DNA of 64,000 nt from Vanilla planifolia (GCA_023846275.1 CM043868.1:14603755-14667754); one strand, 5' to 3'. Positions 26,130-38,609 are shown, numbered from the stretch's first letter. Notes: generated by a model not told the origin, from the letters alone. A program made the numbers and translations.

Positions 26130-26320
26130 GAATAAGAGAAAATGACTTTGAAACTGTGTTCCACCCATTACAGAACGTGCTCCCAAACGCGGGGTTTGGC
26201 GATGAAAGATATCCGGGAATCAAAGACCAGGGTGGCTGAGTGAGTGCTGGACGCGGGTTCGTCAAGTCAAATGCAAAGAACTTTTGAATAATTGTTGTCA
26301 AAAACTGCTTTTCAAACGGA
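26130..26320. other. Short GC-rich island upstream of the bHLH gene
   Basis: About 190 bases stand out from the AT-rich background. Both strands have short open frames: plus has a GFGDERYPGIKD-like peptide, minus runs from 26,301 to 26,071. I do not recognise either, so this is probably an exon relic or a distal regulatory block. Confidence 0.3.
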
Positions 26321-26329
26321 GCTTAAAGG

Positions 26330-27650
26330 GAGCTATAGGACGTGTTTTGGGTGCTTATAATTAATGCAGTGAAAAATGAAAAATCCCGATAAATATTCTT
26401 CAAAAACCTAGCAAACGTGTACTTAAATGTTTGGAACAGTTCCTATTTAGCATTTATCATAAAAAAATGCTCAAATGTCTTTATTATTGTACCAACTAAT
26501 TGCATATTAACCATTAATGAACCCATAATAACAAAGATTTTTGCTATAAACAACATAGAGAAACTCATAAAGAGTTAATATATTTGAGAAAAACAATTGA
26601 ACCTTTTTGGTACATATTTTTGAAATATTTTTTAAAATACTATCATACATTTGCTTAATTTTGGTTTGAATTATAGTTTTTTAATCACAAAATAAAAATA
26701 ACATTAAAACATGATATAGTTATATCATTATAAAATAATCTTAAAAAATTATAGTACTCATTTACCAAAAAGTCAAAATTAATTAGTTATTTTAAAACAT
26801 CAATCCTTTTATTAACCATTTATCAATAATATATTTATTAAATACAAAATTTTTAAAAGCACTTAAACAAAATATTTTTTTAACATTATTTTTTTTATTA
26901 AAATATTCAATACAGATGCACCAATAGTTAACATACATTTTAAAAAAATATTCTATCAAAGATCTAAATTTTTTAACCATTAAATATGTATGTTTATTGA
27001 CTAAAAATCTAGACTTCAATTGTTGCTCAATCTTTAAGATCACAAAAATAAACTCCAACTAACATATATGTATTACATTTTGAATAGCATACTTTTAGAT
27101 ACTTTGTGTAAAAATATTAATTACAAAATAAACATTTATTGTTATTTTTCATCATCTTTTTAATTATGACTAATTTCAATGATGTTAATCTCCAATAAAA
27201 TTTCTTAGTAGTTAAGTTTAATAAAATAAATACAATTAAATATAATATAAACTTTACTTTGAAGTTATTAAAGATCTTTTTGAATGTTTTTTTTTATTTT
27301 CTAATAATAAAGCATGCAAAAATATCAAATCAATTTATTTTATTTTAATTTTTTTACAACTTAAATTTTAATAAAATTTCAACCTTAAGATGATGCATTA
27401 ATAAAATATAGCTTTGCCTTTTTAATAAACTAATATAAATATTCAGTAGATGAAATATTTAAAGTCTTAAGCACAGCAAAATTGAGATTATTTAGTAGTG
27501 TTTTAAAATTGAAATGGTATATATGCAATTTCGAACAATTGAATATTAAATATATTTAGAGTGTTACATGTGTAAAAAATATCTATAGTTAATTATATTT
27601 TTCAAATATTTGTAATTTATCATTTTATTCTAGCTGAAGTTTATCTTACA
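26330..27650. other. AT-rich intergenic DNA, no gene seen
   Basis: Extremely AT-rich spacer between the GC-rich island and the bHLH promoter. Nothing is recognisable. Confidence 0.5.
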
Positions 27651-27875
27651 ATATAATTGTAATTGATGGGGTCTTTAAGCATTTTTTTTTTTTTCATTCT
27701 TCCACGGCTTTGTAAAGTGGACCAATGACAATAAGCCAGCTTACAAAGGGTATTCATGCAAAACAAGTTACGCTGCCTCTTTGTTTTTAATTAACAACTA
27801 GAATTCTTTCGACTGTGTGCTTGTATGGTGAATATACCTTCCAAGCTTTTCAAAAGCCACAGCCTAACGTTCGGA

Positions 27876-27882
27876 TATATAA
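27876..27882 (+). promoter_or_regulatory. TATA box of the bHLH gene
   Basis: TATATAA lies 79 bases before the start codon, in a short stretch that is less AT-rich than the DNA further upstream. Transcription would then begin near 27,905 and leave a 5' UTR of about 55 bases. The distance and the sudden change in composition make this a good core promoter candidate. Confidence 0.6.
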
Positions 27883-27955
27883 CTCATATAAACCCATGCG
27901 TGCCAAGAAGAGATCTCAACGAAGAGAAGCCATAGTCTGAGTAAGTTTAATTGGC

Positions 27956-27964
27956 ATGCCATGA
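27956..27964 (+). promoter_or_regulatory. Two-codon upstream ORF whose stop overlaps the main start codon
   Basis: ATG CCA TGA reads from 27,956, and its TGA shares two bases with the main ATG at 27,961. Both ATGs have G at position -3. If the 5' leader includes this point, a scanning ribosome would meet the small frame first and end exactly on the main start, so the uORF could tune translation. Confidence 0.5.
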
Positions 27965-29949
27965 CCCAAGAAGGCTCCGAAGCATCGGTGGCAAGCTCGT
28001 CGCCGGCTGCAAACTGGTGGCCTGAGATGAACACCAACCCCATGGCCGTGTCTTGGAACGTCTTGACGACCCACAGGTGGCAGCAGCAGCATCAGCCTCA
28101 GTTCTCCACTAACGTGAATCCATCCAACTCCTCCGGCGAGGAAGACATCTCCATGGCCACCAACTCCTTCACCCACCACTCCGGGCTCGGCATAACTTCC
28201 TCCCCCTCGTCCTCCTCCGCCGCCACCGCCGTCATCGACCCCGGCGAGAACCATCTCTGGAATCAGGTCTTCCTGTAAGCCTCACCTCACTCCGAACCAA
28301 ACCAATAGTTGTGTCAAGTTTGATATTACCAAATTGAGCAACTTTCTTAATTTCGATTCACCATAAAATTGTATTATGGAATTGGGTTTTGGCATAATCT
28401 CAGGGGGGTCGGGAGCCATGGAGAAGGTGAGAAGTTCCTCGAAGTGTTGTCTTCCAAAGGCCTCACAACCCATATGTTCGATCCTGCATGCGACTACCTG
28501 AAAAAGCTAGACAGCAGTTGGGAGCTGACAAACTCTTCTTCCTCCCTCGACACCCTGGAGAGACAGCTTAAGACCTACACCGGCGGTCACATGATCGAAT
28601 CCGAGAGGGTAACCAGCAATCTAACAGATCTGATCAGCCACTGGACCATCGCCCCGCCCAACCCACACATCGACCAAGTCCATATTGCACCATCCACTTG
28701 CAACGTCTCCATGAGCCCAAATCCCATGCCCTACCTCTCGCCTCACATCAAACACGAGCTCGGAGAAGGTTCGACCTTCAGCTTGGGCGGTCTAACCAAT
28801 GGCGATCAGGTGATGTCTGATGCTCCGTGGGCCGCAGCAAGAACCACACCAGACCTCAACTCTTACGTCTCTCAGCACAAGCCTTCTTCTTTAAGGTCTC
28901 AGAGATGGTTCGAGAGCAGCAAGAGAGGAGGGCAATATGAGACCTCGTCATTTGTAAGTCAAATCAATCTTGACTGCTTTCTTTGGTATCTGCTTTTGTT
29001 TAATGGAAGATAAAAGTGATGGACGGATTTGGTTGTTGCAGACAAAGGGAAGTGGGAGAGGTAGTGGAACAGCATATGAAGGAAAGAAGAAAAGAACTGA
29101 AGACAGCTCAGAGGCAGTCTTAAAGAAGTTTAAGCATGAAAGCCCGAGTGCCTCCCCTGCCAATAAGGTAAGTGCATGCATGCTTCAAAGAAAAATTGTA
29201 TCTTCAACTCTGTTGATATATTATTTGATTGCCCCAAATGTTTGCTTCCAATAGATGCAAGCACCAAAGGTCAAAGTGAGTGAAAAAATTACGGCGTTAC
29301 AACAGATCGTCTCGCCGTTCGGAAGGGTATGTATGCTTCTTAAAAAGGCTTAAATTTTGTTGAACAACTTGAAAACTCATGAACTCTGTTGATTGAATTT
29401 GTTTTCCAGACTGACACTGCATCTGTGCTATTGGAAGCAATAAACTATATCAGTTACCTGCAAGAACAAATTCAGGTAAAAAAGAGAAAAAAGAATGGCC
29501 CTTTAAAGTTTCCTTTCCAATTGACACCAAGCTTTTGAACTAAATCTTGCTTCTGCAGCTACTCAGCGATCCGTACCTCAAGTCCAGCGCAAACAAGGTG
29601 GGCCTTTCTTTCTCATTCTAACATAACATCAAACTTATTCAGTTCAACTGGATGACCTGTGCTACCTAGATGTTTAGCAGGTCATCCAATTGCATTCGGT
29701 TCTGTGTGAAGTATTTTTTTTTCATTTAGAGGTTGAGAAAAAGAAATTAAACTTTTGCCTTGTTTTGAATAAATTTAGGATCATAACTCATGGCATGGTT
29801 TGGAGAGGAAGGAGAAAACTGAGAACAAATCAGATTTGAGAAGCAGAGGGCTTTGCCTGGTGCCCATTTCTTGTACTCCTCAAATTTACAGGGAAAATAC
29901 TGGTCCTGACTATTGGACACCACCTTACAGAGGATGCTTGTACAGATGA
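27961..29949 (+). CDS. bHLH transcription factor, bHLH110/112/123 clade, seven exons, 445 residues
   Basis: Exons at 27,961-28,274; 28,404-28,953; 29,042-29,167; 29,255-29,326; 29,410-29,475; 29,559-29,597; 29,779-29,949 join in frame with GT-AG introns and end at TGA. This clade of nuclear DNA-binding regulators has a long variable N-terminus, a late HLH and a conserved C-terminal [11 protein letters not shown] motif, and all are present. The N-terminus has NWW at 18-20, then HLWNQVFL spanning the exon 1-2 join and [16 protein letters not shown] in exon 2. A Lys/Arg segment (KKKR) lies in exon 3. Helix 1 ([14 protein letters not shown]) is in exon 4, helix 2 ([18 protein letters not shown]) in exon 5, and [11 protein letters not shown] at about 408-418. 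The basic arm just before helix 1 is short ([10 protein letters not shown]) and lacks the usual KVRKEKLGDR series, so E-box binding is doubtful. I cannot decide which clade member it is. Host gene, apparently intact. Confidence 0.93.
29649..29688 (+). other. Inverted repeat (hairpin) in the last intron of the bHLH gene
   Basis: TGGATGACCTG at 29,649-29,659 is perfectly complementary to CAGGTCATCCA at 29,678-29,688. The stem extends to 15 pairs with one mismatch (29,645-29,659 with 29,678-29,692) and has an 18-base loop. It lies 47 bases inside the 181-base intron, the longest of the gene. It could be a remnant of a small inverted-repeat transposon or an RNA structure that affects splicing. 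Confidence 0.75.
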
Positions 29950-29982
29950 TGACGACCTCAAACATACAAAAAGGAAGCCACT

Positions 29983-29988
29983 AATAAA
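29983..29988 (+). terminator. AATAAA polyadenylation signal of the bHLH gene
   Basis: The hexamer lies 34 bases after the stop codon. Plant poly(A) signals are loose, so a longer 3' UTR reaching towards 30.2 kb is equally possible. Confidence 0.4.
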
Positions 29989-29999
29989 CTATTTCTTCT

Positions 30000-31490
30000 G
30001 AGATCTATTGTCCTCCAGAACAAAATTTAGTAGGTACATGTAAATAGCAGCTGGAAGGGTAATGAAGAATTGCTCTGGTAAGCCAGACATTCGATCAACT
30101 AAATTTAGATTATGTAATCCGCTGCTCTTTCTGGGCAATTCCATACAGTAAAAGCATATTTATTCACCCAAATAGATATTAGTTTTGGGCTCTTCTACTG
30201 ATAGTGAATGATATAGGAATACACATATTGAGTCTAAAATGTGTTCTCACTTCTTCGACAAAGGAACTCATTAAGTTCATTCACTTATCGTCACTTCCAT
30301 TAGCATATAAGCAAACCAGCAGTGTCAAAGGCAGCGAGGTAGATTTAATGCGATCAGCTAGATGTATGACTGCGAGTATGTTACTCAGAGATGCATAAAT
30401 TGCAAACCCTATTTGGTTTAAAGAAAGAATTTTTAGAAAGACCAAAGAGATTAGTCTCTTATGATTTGCTTATTTGTAATTATATCACTCCTCACTCAAA
30501 ATAGTAGCCTAGCATAAAATTAAAAAGATATATCACACAAAGAGAAAAGCAAAATAAAAATATAAGATGAACATTGAGCATAAAAGTTTATTTTAAAAAG
30601 ATATAAACTTGCAAAAAAACTAATACCATACTTAAGAATTCATCATAAAAAGAGGTTTACAACTCTCACAACCTTCATTGTTATAATAATTGATGACAAA
30701 ACTTTTCTTGGAAGAAAAAGGAAACTCAAGCAACCCCTAAGAGGAGCCAATCACCTTTAATTTTGTAATAGTCATCCTAGGAGACTAACCAAGGCCTTTC
30801 AAAGAGAAGTTCAACTTACCTATAAAGGCTAATGTTTCTCACCTACTCCGGTCACTTACAAGGAATTTTGTCAAAACGTTTGAGCAAGTTCATTTTTACT
30901 TCTCTATTTTTTATTTTGTGGGATTTAAATTTGTGACCATCAACAAAAGCATTTTTTTATTCAAAAGCACACTAAGAGCCTTTTATAGTAGAATTTTCGA
31001 TTTATTTGAAAGTGAAAGATTTTTTAAAATAATTAAGTGGAAGATTAAAAATAAAAATGGCAAATGTAGAATTAAGTAAGAAGTTTTGTAATTGGACTTG
31101 TATGTTTAAGACTTTCTTAGACTTAGAAATAAACAAAAAATGATATTAAATAAATTTTATAGAATGTTAAGGAGATTGACTTAGTAAGATTCAATTTATC
31201 TAAAATAATGTTGATCATTAATTAAGTTAAAATTTAAACTTAAATCACACCTCTATAGCTTTAAGAACAATAAACATAAGGCTTTTAAAATAATGTAAAT
31301 AATTTTAGGTAGAGAAGTGTTAAATGTAAAAATTGTAGAAGATTGTTAAATAAAAAATATTGTAATATTTCAAGGAAATTTGAACATGTTTAATAAGATA
31401 AAGACTCCATTAATGAGAATGAACAAATAAGAATAAAGAATCTTATGAACAATAAGCAAGTCTAAATTTAAACTTTTAAAACTTTAAAAT
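30000..31490. other. 3' UTR and AT-rich intergenic DNA, no gene seen
   Basis: The first 400 bases are less AT-rich and probably belong to the bHLH 3' region. Beyond 30,420 the sequence becomes AT-rich with no recognisable structure. Confidence 0.45.
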
Positions 31491-31491
31491 A

Positions 31492-33100
31492 TGTTGAACC
31501 CTTAGTCCATGGTGTGATTTAATGGTACTTAAATCATTTTTTTTTGGTATATTAACATATTTTTTTTAAATATTTTTAGATCATGTATCTCAAAGTTACT
31601 TGGTAAATATTTTGAAGAGCATTGGTTATTGACTTACAATGCTTATTGGCAAGGTATTTGATGAAAAAGTAATAAACACTAGATTTGAAGTTTGAGATAT
31701 CTTGGATAACCAATTAAACTATCTTTTTTATTCACTTTTAGTTTGTAAAACTTATAATAATAACCATGAGATAATAGGGACTAATGAGTGAATTTTTTAG
31801 TGCATGTGAAAATCAAATATAAGTTTTTCAAAGTTACACATCTCATCATAACTAGGATAACTAAAAGGAACATATTCAAATGACCATTTTATACTAATAT
31901 ACTTTTGCAAACTTATATAATGTTGATTGAATCCAAAAATTATGTTCATCATTTGTAGCATACATTGTCTTAACACTCTAAAAATGAACATAATACATGT
32001 TATGTGACACATTCATGTATGATATGTTTGCCCATGTATGAAATATGGAACCTCATGGACAGTACAATGACATGACATTGCTAGAGATGCCAAAGTCAAA
32101 TACTTACGAATGATACATTAATATTATTGCATAATATATTTAGTTTAAATAAGATGGTATGTAGACAAAGAATCGATACATTAGGAGATAAATCTATAAG
32201 CATTGCATATGATAAATTAATATTGATTGATGGTATGTCTAAGTGAAATAACATCTAATGCAATTAGGAGGATGGTAAATTGAGAGAAATAGCTTAGAAC
32301 ATGAGGATTACATATAATATGTTAGGGTCAATTGGGTTAATATACCATAACAGAAAGCTTGAACTTGAGAATTGTGTACAACACTTCTATTTTAACATGC
32401 AATACATTTATTTTAGCATAAAATACAGATAAATTATTTTAGAAATTATGTATAATATGTTATCTTTAGGTGCATCTAAAATATTTTAGGAAGTAATGAT
32501 TAGTTTAAGTAGATTATAGAATTTTCTAATATATTTGTTAGAGAGTAATTGGGAATGTTTAGAATCATTGAAAAACATTTAAAAAGCAATAAAATACACA
32601 AAACATTTAGAAAAGGGGCTAATGAATAATTACAATTCATTTAGGTGCATGTTATAATGAAGATAATCATATTCGTTGAGGATTAGAGATTAAAGTTGAG
32701 CTAAAGTAGAAGTTTGTGCATTTTTTCTTTTCTCAGTCATACAAGTAGAATTCCATTACACTAAGTTGAAAATCCTTCTTAATCTTTTATACATAGATTT
32801 AGTGTGTCTTGAATTGATTATTTGGTTATAGAGATTTGTATTTTTGAGCTTTACTTTATTTCCTTAAGTCTTTTGTAGGATTATGTATTTGGATATGTGT
32901 ATCTCTTTTATATGGTCTTTTGCGCACTCGTTATAAGCTCTTCTCACTCGATGATTTGTAGGTTTATATGGCCTAATATTCTAGGGTCCTTTGACTTGAT
33001 ATTGTAATATAAACTGAGCCAATGATTATAAGGTTCTCTAATCTAGTATTTGTTACACCTTAAATAGGTTGGTATGGAAAACTAAACCAAAGAGTGACAA
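31492..33100 (+). repeat. Possible solo LTR of a SIRE-type copia element
   Basis: The segment begins TGTTGAACCCTTAGTCCATG, then GATTTAATGG, then a T-rich run and GATCATGTATCTCAA. This head parallels the LTR heads at 8,762 and 12,866 (TGTA.., then CCATGCATCTCAA about 100 bases in). No internal region or partner LTR was found, and the right end is uncertain. Confidence 0.35.
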
Positions 33101-33311
33101 CTAGAATATATACCTTATATTTTTAGGGATATATTAATATAATATCATTATTAATATAAAATAAATATAGATTTATAATTTAAAAGTAGAGGATTTATAA
33201 AATTAAAATCTTATATAATTTTTTTGCATGAGAGAGTACTATTAATAACAAGTAAAATGAAATAAAAAATAAACTCTAAATCTCATTAATTGATAGCTAT
33301 TTTGAATTTAT

Positions 33312-34560
33312 AAAATTCTCAAATCTTTAAAATCAAGAATAATTTAAATTATCTCATAAAGTATGCTAAAATTTTTGAAAATAAAATATTTTAAAAAATA
33401 AAATAAATATAGAATTAGATAAACCTCATCGAGATAACTCTATTGACATTTACTTCATCTCGATCGAAGTTCATTTTAAATTATTGTGAATTATCAAAGT
33501 TAATAAAAATAAATATTAATATATTATAATTATATATAAATAACAAATGTATATATTAACCTGTTTTCATTTTAAAAAAAAAAGAATATTTCCCTCCTTT
33601 CTATAATCATGCCTAATGCATCCCCGTACCCTAGGTGCCAATTTCGTGTGGCCAACTATGAGCTTTGCTAAAAGTTGTTTCGTCTATGGTGAGGGCCACA
33701 AATACTATCAAAACATCAAGGAAAAGTAAGAAGGAGGAGTTCGTGTGGCAACAAGGATCTTGTGAGTACGTAACATAACATTTATGCTTGTTGCTTTGAT
33801 TTCTCTAATTTTTGATAAAATATGATAGGCTGTAGCCTAATAAGGATTTTACTTAGCTATTAGATCAATGGAATGTAAAGTCTTTTGAGTTTTACAAACT
33901 AGGTTTTTAGGAAAGGGGCAAGCTAAGGAGAGAGAAAGCACTTAAATCTATAAATTTAAAGTAAGTTATGCACTAAAAAAATTATAAATCGTGATAAATT
34001 AAAATTTTACAAATTTTTGTATTAAGTTGAGACGTGTTGCTTGAGAGGCTGAAATTAGAAAACATGAAATTTGGTTGTCAACAAGATCAGATATAAGAAT
34101 GAGAAACTTATGAGGAAAAAAAATTTAAAATTAATTTTATGTATATATGTAATATATTGTTGCATGCTAATTGTTTCGACAAGTATACTAAATCTTGCAC
34201 ACTGATTGGGATAAATATTGTATTGTTTTAATGTGAAGCTTGTAGACTTGTGTAGAGATTAATTGCTTTCCCACACAAGTTTAAAATTATCATATATAAA
34301 AAATCTTTGTTGATATGAATTTGTGTATTTTGTGATATTAATATAATCATTAATAAAATAAAATCTTGTTAATTAAATTTTAATTTATCTATTGTTTATT
34401 AAATTGTGGATTCATGATATGTACAAGTCAAGAGAATGCTATATTACTTTCATCAAATTTCAAAAGAATTAAAAATGATTGAACTAATTAAGTTGAAAAA
34501 AATATGGTTCTTTAAGGATAGTAGCCAGTGAGCTACATTATTATGTTGCGTTTGAGATGA
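33312..34560 (+). repeat. 5' LTR of the 33.3-38.6 kb gypsy fossil
   Basis: This copy aligns by eye with 37,338-38,605 along its whole length, with a changed spacing in the middle. Sequence beyond 34,560 to about 35.0 kb may still be LTR that the right copy has lost. Confidence 0.8.
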
Positions 34561-37337
34561 GATTTATGGCTAGTGGACTACAAAGTTAATACATATCACA
34601 ATGGGAGTAGTTAGTGATCAGTAGATCACATGATTAAGATTTATCACCATGATTAGAGCTAGTCATCAATGGGCCAAATTATTAAACATTGTTATAAAAA
34701 ACTTATGCAAGAGAAATGTTAAAAAGAAAAGAAAATGGGTATGTATGAAAACTTAAGATAATAAATAATAGATGAAGTTTTTATTTTAACTAAATAAATT
34801 AAAATGAGGATACTAATTAATAATCCTAAGAGAGAGTAGGAGTAACAACATGATCATCGTAATGTTTATTTAGTTAAGTAGAAACAAGAAACATTAAATA
34901 AGACCAAATTAAAGGAAAGAAATAAAAATGATTCTAAATTATAATTGCATGCTATTCTATGCATATGAGATATTTCATTTTAGCGTAATATTTTATTTGA
35001 GATATACACTGGTTAATTTTCACTTGTCACTTATTATTTTACTACATGATAACCTTACAATAGTTTAAATTATGTTATACATATATATATTTATTGTTAT
35101 ATTTTGTTCGTAGGGCCTATGATGATGGACCTATTTTGGCATTAACATTTTAGATATACTAGAAGCACATCATCAAGATAGATAATAGTGATCTTAGCTA
35201 TTGAATAAGCTTGAAAATGTTAAAGTTTTGAGATAAAATATCAAATAGAGTTGGACCAAGTGGCAAGGGAAGGTAGAAGAAGTCTAGGGAAAACAAAAAG
35301 ATCTAATTTGTATATAAGAGTGGATCTAAATTCAAGAAGCTAGTTATAAATGAATAAGAATCACAATCTTCTACTACCTTATTAAATCAAGAATTAGCTA
35401 GATGCTTTAATGTAAAATTTGCACAAAATTCTAATAAGGAGAGTGTTACAAGTCAAATTCAATAAAATTCTTTAAATATCAATAAATCAACCATATTGTA
35501 ATACATTATTTTCTAAATATTAAAGGAGAAAAAGGAAGTCAATAGATTATTGGTGGAATGAAAATTATCAAGTGTTTCATAGAAATAAGGCATAATAATG
35601 CACCTCAAGGTGCATATAGTATCATTCAATGTTATGTTTTTATAGTACTATAATAAATTACACAATCTCATATCTATGCTATCACACAAGAAGAGGCTTC
35701 TACATCACCTGATATTATCATAGGTACTCTTATATTATACGATATACCTATCATAGCTTTATTAGATTATGGTACATCATATTTCTTTATATCAACTAAT
35801 TTGATTATATGATTGTCAATAGAATTACATGCATTAGAAACATTTCTTTTAGTGAAATTTCATATAAGAATGGAAATAAGGGTTGATAAATTTGTTAAAC
35901 AAGATGTGAAAATTAATAAGTCTTTTAAATCCTAATTAGTTATTATAAAACTATCAAAATTTAATGTTATTCTTGAAATGAATTGGTCAACATCCTGTCT
36001 TATCCTTACTGATTATTAGGAGAAGAAATTAAATATTTATATGATAGATGATACTGATTTAGTTTATTTTGGTGAAGGTCAAAAAGTAACTAAAACATCT
36101 ACATTGAAAGCTAAAATAATGGTAAAGAAAGGATGTGAATACTTTCTAGCATCAATAAAGGAAGTTAAAAGAAAAGAACAATAGTTGTAAGAAGTTCTAA
36201 TGGTATGTGAATATTTAGATATTTTTCTTAAAGATCAATTATGAATGTCACTTATTAGAGAGATTAAATTTGTGATTAATTTGGTACTAGGTGTAAAACC
36301 AATTTCTAATGCACCATACATGATGACATTTCTTGAATTATAGGAACTAAAAGTATAATTATATAACCCGATTGGTAAAGGCTTTATTAAGCCCAGTATA
36401 TTTCTTGGAGATGTACCTATATTATTTGTGAAAAAAAAGATGAATGTTTAAGGATTTGCATTGATTGTAGAAAATTAAAAAAAGATCAAAATTAAGAACA
36501 AATATCCATTGCTTAGAATAGATAAATTATTTGATCAGTTAAAGAAAGTTAAATTAGTTTCAAATAGTGATTTGAGATTTGGTTATCATTAAGTAAATAT
36601 TAGAAAAGAAATTTTTCTAAAAACTATTTTTAGAACTAGATATGGCTATTGTGAATTTCTTATGTTGCCCTTTGGCTTAATAAATATACTAACAAATTTT
36701 ATAAACGTGATGAATGTAGATTTTAGGTAACTATTAGATTATTTTATTATTATTTTTATTGATGATAACTTGTTCTATTTTATAGATGAAGTAAAGCACA
36801 AAAAAACACTTTCATCTATTATTTTAAAGGCTATGAAAGGAATAGTTGTATACAAAATCTTTAAAATATAGCTTTTAGTTATCTAGTATATCTTTTTTAT
36901 GATAATCTCTATGGATTATCATAAAATTTAAACAATATTTTCTTAGATTATAGAATCACAAATAAGATTGATTTAGAAGATAATAACTTTGTATAGAATT
37001 TAGATTATAAAAGAAGTTTTCAAACTAAAAGAGAAATTGATCTCAACACTTATTGTAGCATTACCTATGAGAGATATAGAGTTCTAAGAATATTTTGATT
37101 TTTCTCTATGAGAATTTAGGTGTATATTAATATAAAATAATGGAGTTATAGTATACACTTCAAGACAATTATATTAGCCAAAGAGATTAAGCAATTAAGA
37201 AAAAAGCAATTCTTATGGTTAAAATGTAATGGCAAAATCAAAGAGAATGTGAAGTTGCCTAAAAATTTGAGGATATGATGAGGAAAACATATCCCAAGAT
37301 ATTCTAAATTTTAAGGATGAAATTTTTACAAAAAAAT

Positions 37338-37542
37338 TATAACATATTCAAATTTTTAAAATCAAGTATGATTTAAACTATGTCATAAAATATATCAAAA
37401 TCTTAAAAAATAAAATATTTCAAAATATAAAATGAATATAGAATGGAATATGACTTATTGAGATGAGTTCAATGACATTTATTTTATCTTGATCATAGTT
37501 CATTTTGAATTACTATGAATTATCAAAGCTAATAAAAAAATA

Positions 37543-37587
<45 letters not shown>

Positions 37588-38605
37588 CATCTAATTTTGT
37601 TTTTTTCTAATAAGATCATTATTTTTCCTTCTACCTATCCATGCTCGATGCATCCCCATGCACTAGGTGCTAATTTTGAGCAGTTGGCAGGAGAGCTTCA
37701 TACTGCCAAAGGCAAGGGTTGTGGTACCAATGAAATATTAATGGAAAGCAAGAGAAGGAAAAGTTAGTGTGACAACAAGGATCTCGTGAGTACCTAACCA
37801 AACATTTATACTTGTTGCTTTTGATTTCTCTAATTTCTGACAATATATGATAGGATTTAGTCATAATCAAGATTTTACTTGATTATTAAGTCAATGGTAT
37901 GTGGAATCTCTAGAGTTTTGCAAGCTAGTGTTTTAGAAATGAACAAACTAACGAAAGGTAAAGTGCTTGAAGAGAAAGAAAGAAAACATTCATCAATTTG
38001 AAGTGAATTATGTAACAAAAAAATTACAATTATTGATAAATTTAAATTTTAAAAATTGTTTACATTCAGTCGAGACATGTGTTGCACGATAGGCTAAAAT
38101 TGAGAAACAAGAATTTGACTAATAATAAGATTAGGTATGAAAAATGAGAAAATCATGAGGTCGTTAAATTTAACATAAATATTATGCATATATATGATAT
38201 ATGGTTGCATTTTAGTTGTTAAGAAAATTATGTTGAACCCCATGAAATGATTAAGATTTAATGTTGTATTATTATAGTGTGAAGCTGGTAGAGCTGTGTG
38301 GGGATTAGAAGCTTTGCCACACAATAGCTTGTATTAACATATATACAAAATCTTTATTGATATGAGTTTGTATATTGTTATATGTAATGCTAGGTGTAAT
38401 TATTAATAAATTGATATAATGTTTATTAAATTTGGTACTATTAATTGTTTGGTAAGTTGTGAATTCATGATATAAATGAACCAAAGTAATATTTTACTAC
38501 ATTCAAAAAATTTTAAAGAAATTAGTAAATAATGGAACTAATTAAATTAAAAAAAATATTATTCTTTGTGACCAACAGTGAGTGGGTTACATGATGAGTA
38601 ACTCA
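37338..38605 (+). repeat. 3' LTR of the gypsy fossil
   Basis: Right partner of the repeat pair. It contains an AT microsatellite (37,550-37,585) and stops matching the left copy at about 38,605. Confidence 0.8.
37550..37585. repeat. (AT)n microsatellite in the 3' LTR
   Basis: About 36 bases of AT repeat; the left LTR has only a short imperfect AT run at the same place. Confidence 0.9.
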
Positions 38606-38609
38606 ATTA

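Larger units (their letters stand above)
33312..38605 (+). mobile_element. Ty3/gypsy retrotransposon fossil with both LTRs
   Basis: Two direct repeats of about 1.25 kb or more (33,312-34,560 or beyond, and 37,338-38,605) flank a polyprotein region. They share a distinctive stretch around GCATCCCC..CTAGGTGC and GACAACAAGGATCTYGTGAGTA. The interior shows protease at about 35,700-36,060 and reverse transcriptase at about 36,200-36,800, including [10 protein letters not shown]-like, RTRYGYCEF and LPFGL segments. The region just before the right LTR (about 37,310-37,335) resembles the pol end and polypurine tract of Tekay/Del-type gypsy elements. The RNase H to integrase part is largely missing. 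The frames are interrupted many times and the LTRs differ strongly, so the insertion is old. Confidence 0.85.

Noticed and set aside
27916-28254. Minus-strand 112-codon frame rich in glycine
   Set aside because: It is the antisense of bHLH exon 1, whose GC-rich codons keep the opposite strand open.
28282-28473. Minus-strand frame across intron 1 and exon 2 of the bHLH gene
   Set aside because: It is a shadow of the real gene on the plus strand.
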